This document shows positions 63,518 through 64,000 of a DNA stretch of 64,000 nt, one piece after another. Each line of letters begins with the position of its first letter. Positions within the stretch are counted from its first letter, which is position 1. This DNA comes from Anniella stebbinsi. Taxonomy: Eukaryota > Chordata > Lepidosauria > Squamata > Anniellidae. A program made the position numbers and the translations under genes. The notes under the pieces were generated by a model. The model worked only from the letters and a program-made list of their open reading frames with translations, was not told the DNA's origin and did not search any database. The stretch spans positions 70,238,763 through 70,302,762 of the forward strand of contig JARDYH010000007.1 in NCBI GenBank assembly GCA_029215795.1. Direction: 5' to 3'.

Positions 63518-64000
63518 ATGGCTCCAGCCTGTGAGCGGCTGCAGTTTCGCTTCCCTGGTTACGGTGATGGGGTGCTGCACCGCATGGACCAGTTGCGGGA
63601 GCAACGGCGTTTCTGCGACGTGACGGTGCAGGTGAATGAGTTGCGGGTTCCTGGGCACCGTGTGGTCTTTGCTGCCTGCTCCCCTTTCTTGCGTGACCAG
63701 TTCCTGCTCAATGATTCCCAAGAGGTGTCTGTCTCGCTTTTCCAGAGTCCAGAGATTGGACGCCAACTTCTGCTCTCTTGCTACACAGGATGCCTTGAGG
63801 TGCCTATTAAGGAACTGGTCAATTACCTGACGGCTGCTTCCTTCTTGCAAATGGGCCACGTGGTGGAGCGCTGTGCCCAGGCAGTTTCCCACTACTTAGT
63901 TCCCAAGGCTGATGCCCTGCTACGGGAGGAACAAGTGGAGGGGACCTATCTGTTACAGAATGGAGAGGAGGAGGAAGAAGAGGAGAAGCAACCTTCTTCG
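63518..64000 (+). CDS. BTB zinc-finger transcription factor, N-terminal BTB exon (ZBTB26/ZBTB6-like), partial
   Basis: The exon begins at 63,507 after 'ctctctccag', the ATG is at 63,518, and the frame is open to the window edge (161 residues). Residues about 10-125 form a BTB/POZ domain: LREQRRFCDVTV, then HRVVFAACSPFLRDQFLLND, LLLSCYTG and LVNYLTAASFLQMGHVVERC. These motifs are closest to ZBTB26, then ZBTB6 and ZBTB12. An acidic Glu run follows (from about residue 150). BTB proteins of this class dimerise through the domain and bind DNA through C-terminal C2H2 fingers, which would lie beyond the edge. It would act in the nucleus as a transcription regulator. No symbol is given because the orthologue cannot be fixed from this exon alone. 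Confidence 0.92.
   Translation, partial: MAPACERLQFRFPGYGDGVLHRMDQLREQRRFCDVTVQVNELRVPGHRVVFAACSPFLRDQFLLNDSQEVSVSLFQSPEIGRQLLLSCYTGCLEVPIKELVNYLTAASFLQMGHVVERCAQAVSHYLVPKADALLREEQVEGTYLLQNGEEEEEEEKQPSS

Overview
This window is nuclear DNA from an amniote, most likely a squamate reptile (lizard). The evidence is GT-AG multi-exon vertebrate genes, many CR1 and L2 LINE fragments, tRNA-derived SINEs, several foldback MITE families and frequent microsatellites and poly-G/C runs. The species cannot be named from the sequence alone.

Three genes are supported, all on the + strand. (1) 21,960-28,845: a four-exon gene for a 118-residue secreted, basic, six-cysteine protein that I identify as CXCL17. 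It has a signal peptide, cysteine pairs CxC, CxC and C-x6-C, and a C-terminal Ile-Pro-Leu. (2) 41,527-54,213: LIPE, hormone-sensitive lipase, in nine coding exons giving an 853-residue protein with an HGGG oxyanion hole, a GDSAG nucleophile (Ser423), Asp670 and His700. (3) 63,518 to the window edge: the first coding exon (BTB domain) of a BTB zinc-finger gene closest to ZBTB26/ZBTB6. Its probable noncoding first exon lies in a CpG island near 60.2-60.4 kb. CXCL17 followed by LIPE in the same orientation is also the arrangement on human 19q13.2, which supports the CXCL17 call.

Layout: 1-21.8 kb is intergenic and repeat-rich with no recognised gene. 21.8-29.2 kb is CXCL17, whose introns carry nested transposons. 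29.2-41.5 kb is intergenic or LIPE 5' region with a CpG island at 32.3-32.7 kb that may hold a noncoding first exon. 41.5-55.1 kb is LIPE. 55.1-60.1 kb is spacer with decayed LINEs. 60.1-64.0 kb is the 5' part of the BTB gene, with a long L2 reverse-transcriptase fragment in its first intron.

The three genes do not form a functional unit. CXCL17 is a mucosal chemokine-like ligand, LIPE is an intracellular lipase of fat and steroidogenic cells, and the BTB gene is a transcription regulator. The most notable points are a non-mammalian CXCL17 with a conserved C-terminus, a LIPE regulatory region lacking the equivalent of rat Ser660 and carrying a long C-terminal tail, and several dispersed palindromic element families, one possibly Penelope-like with a hammerhead-like core.
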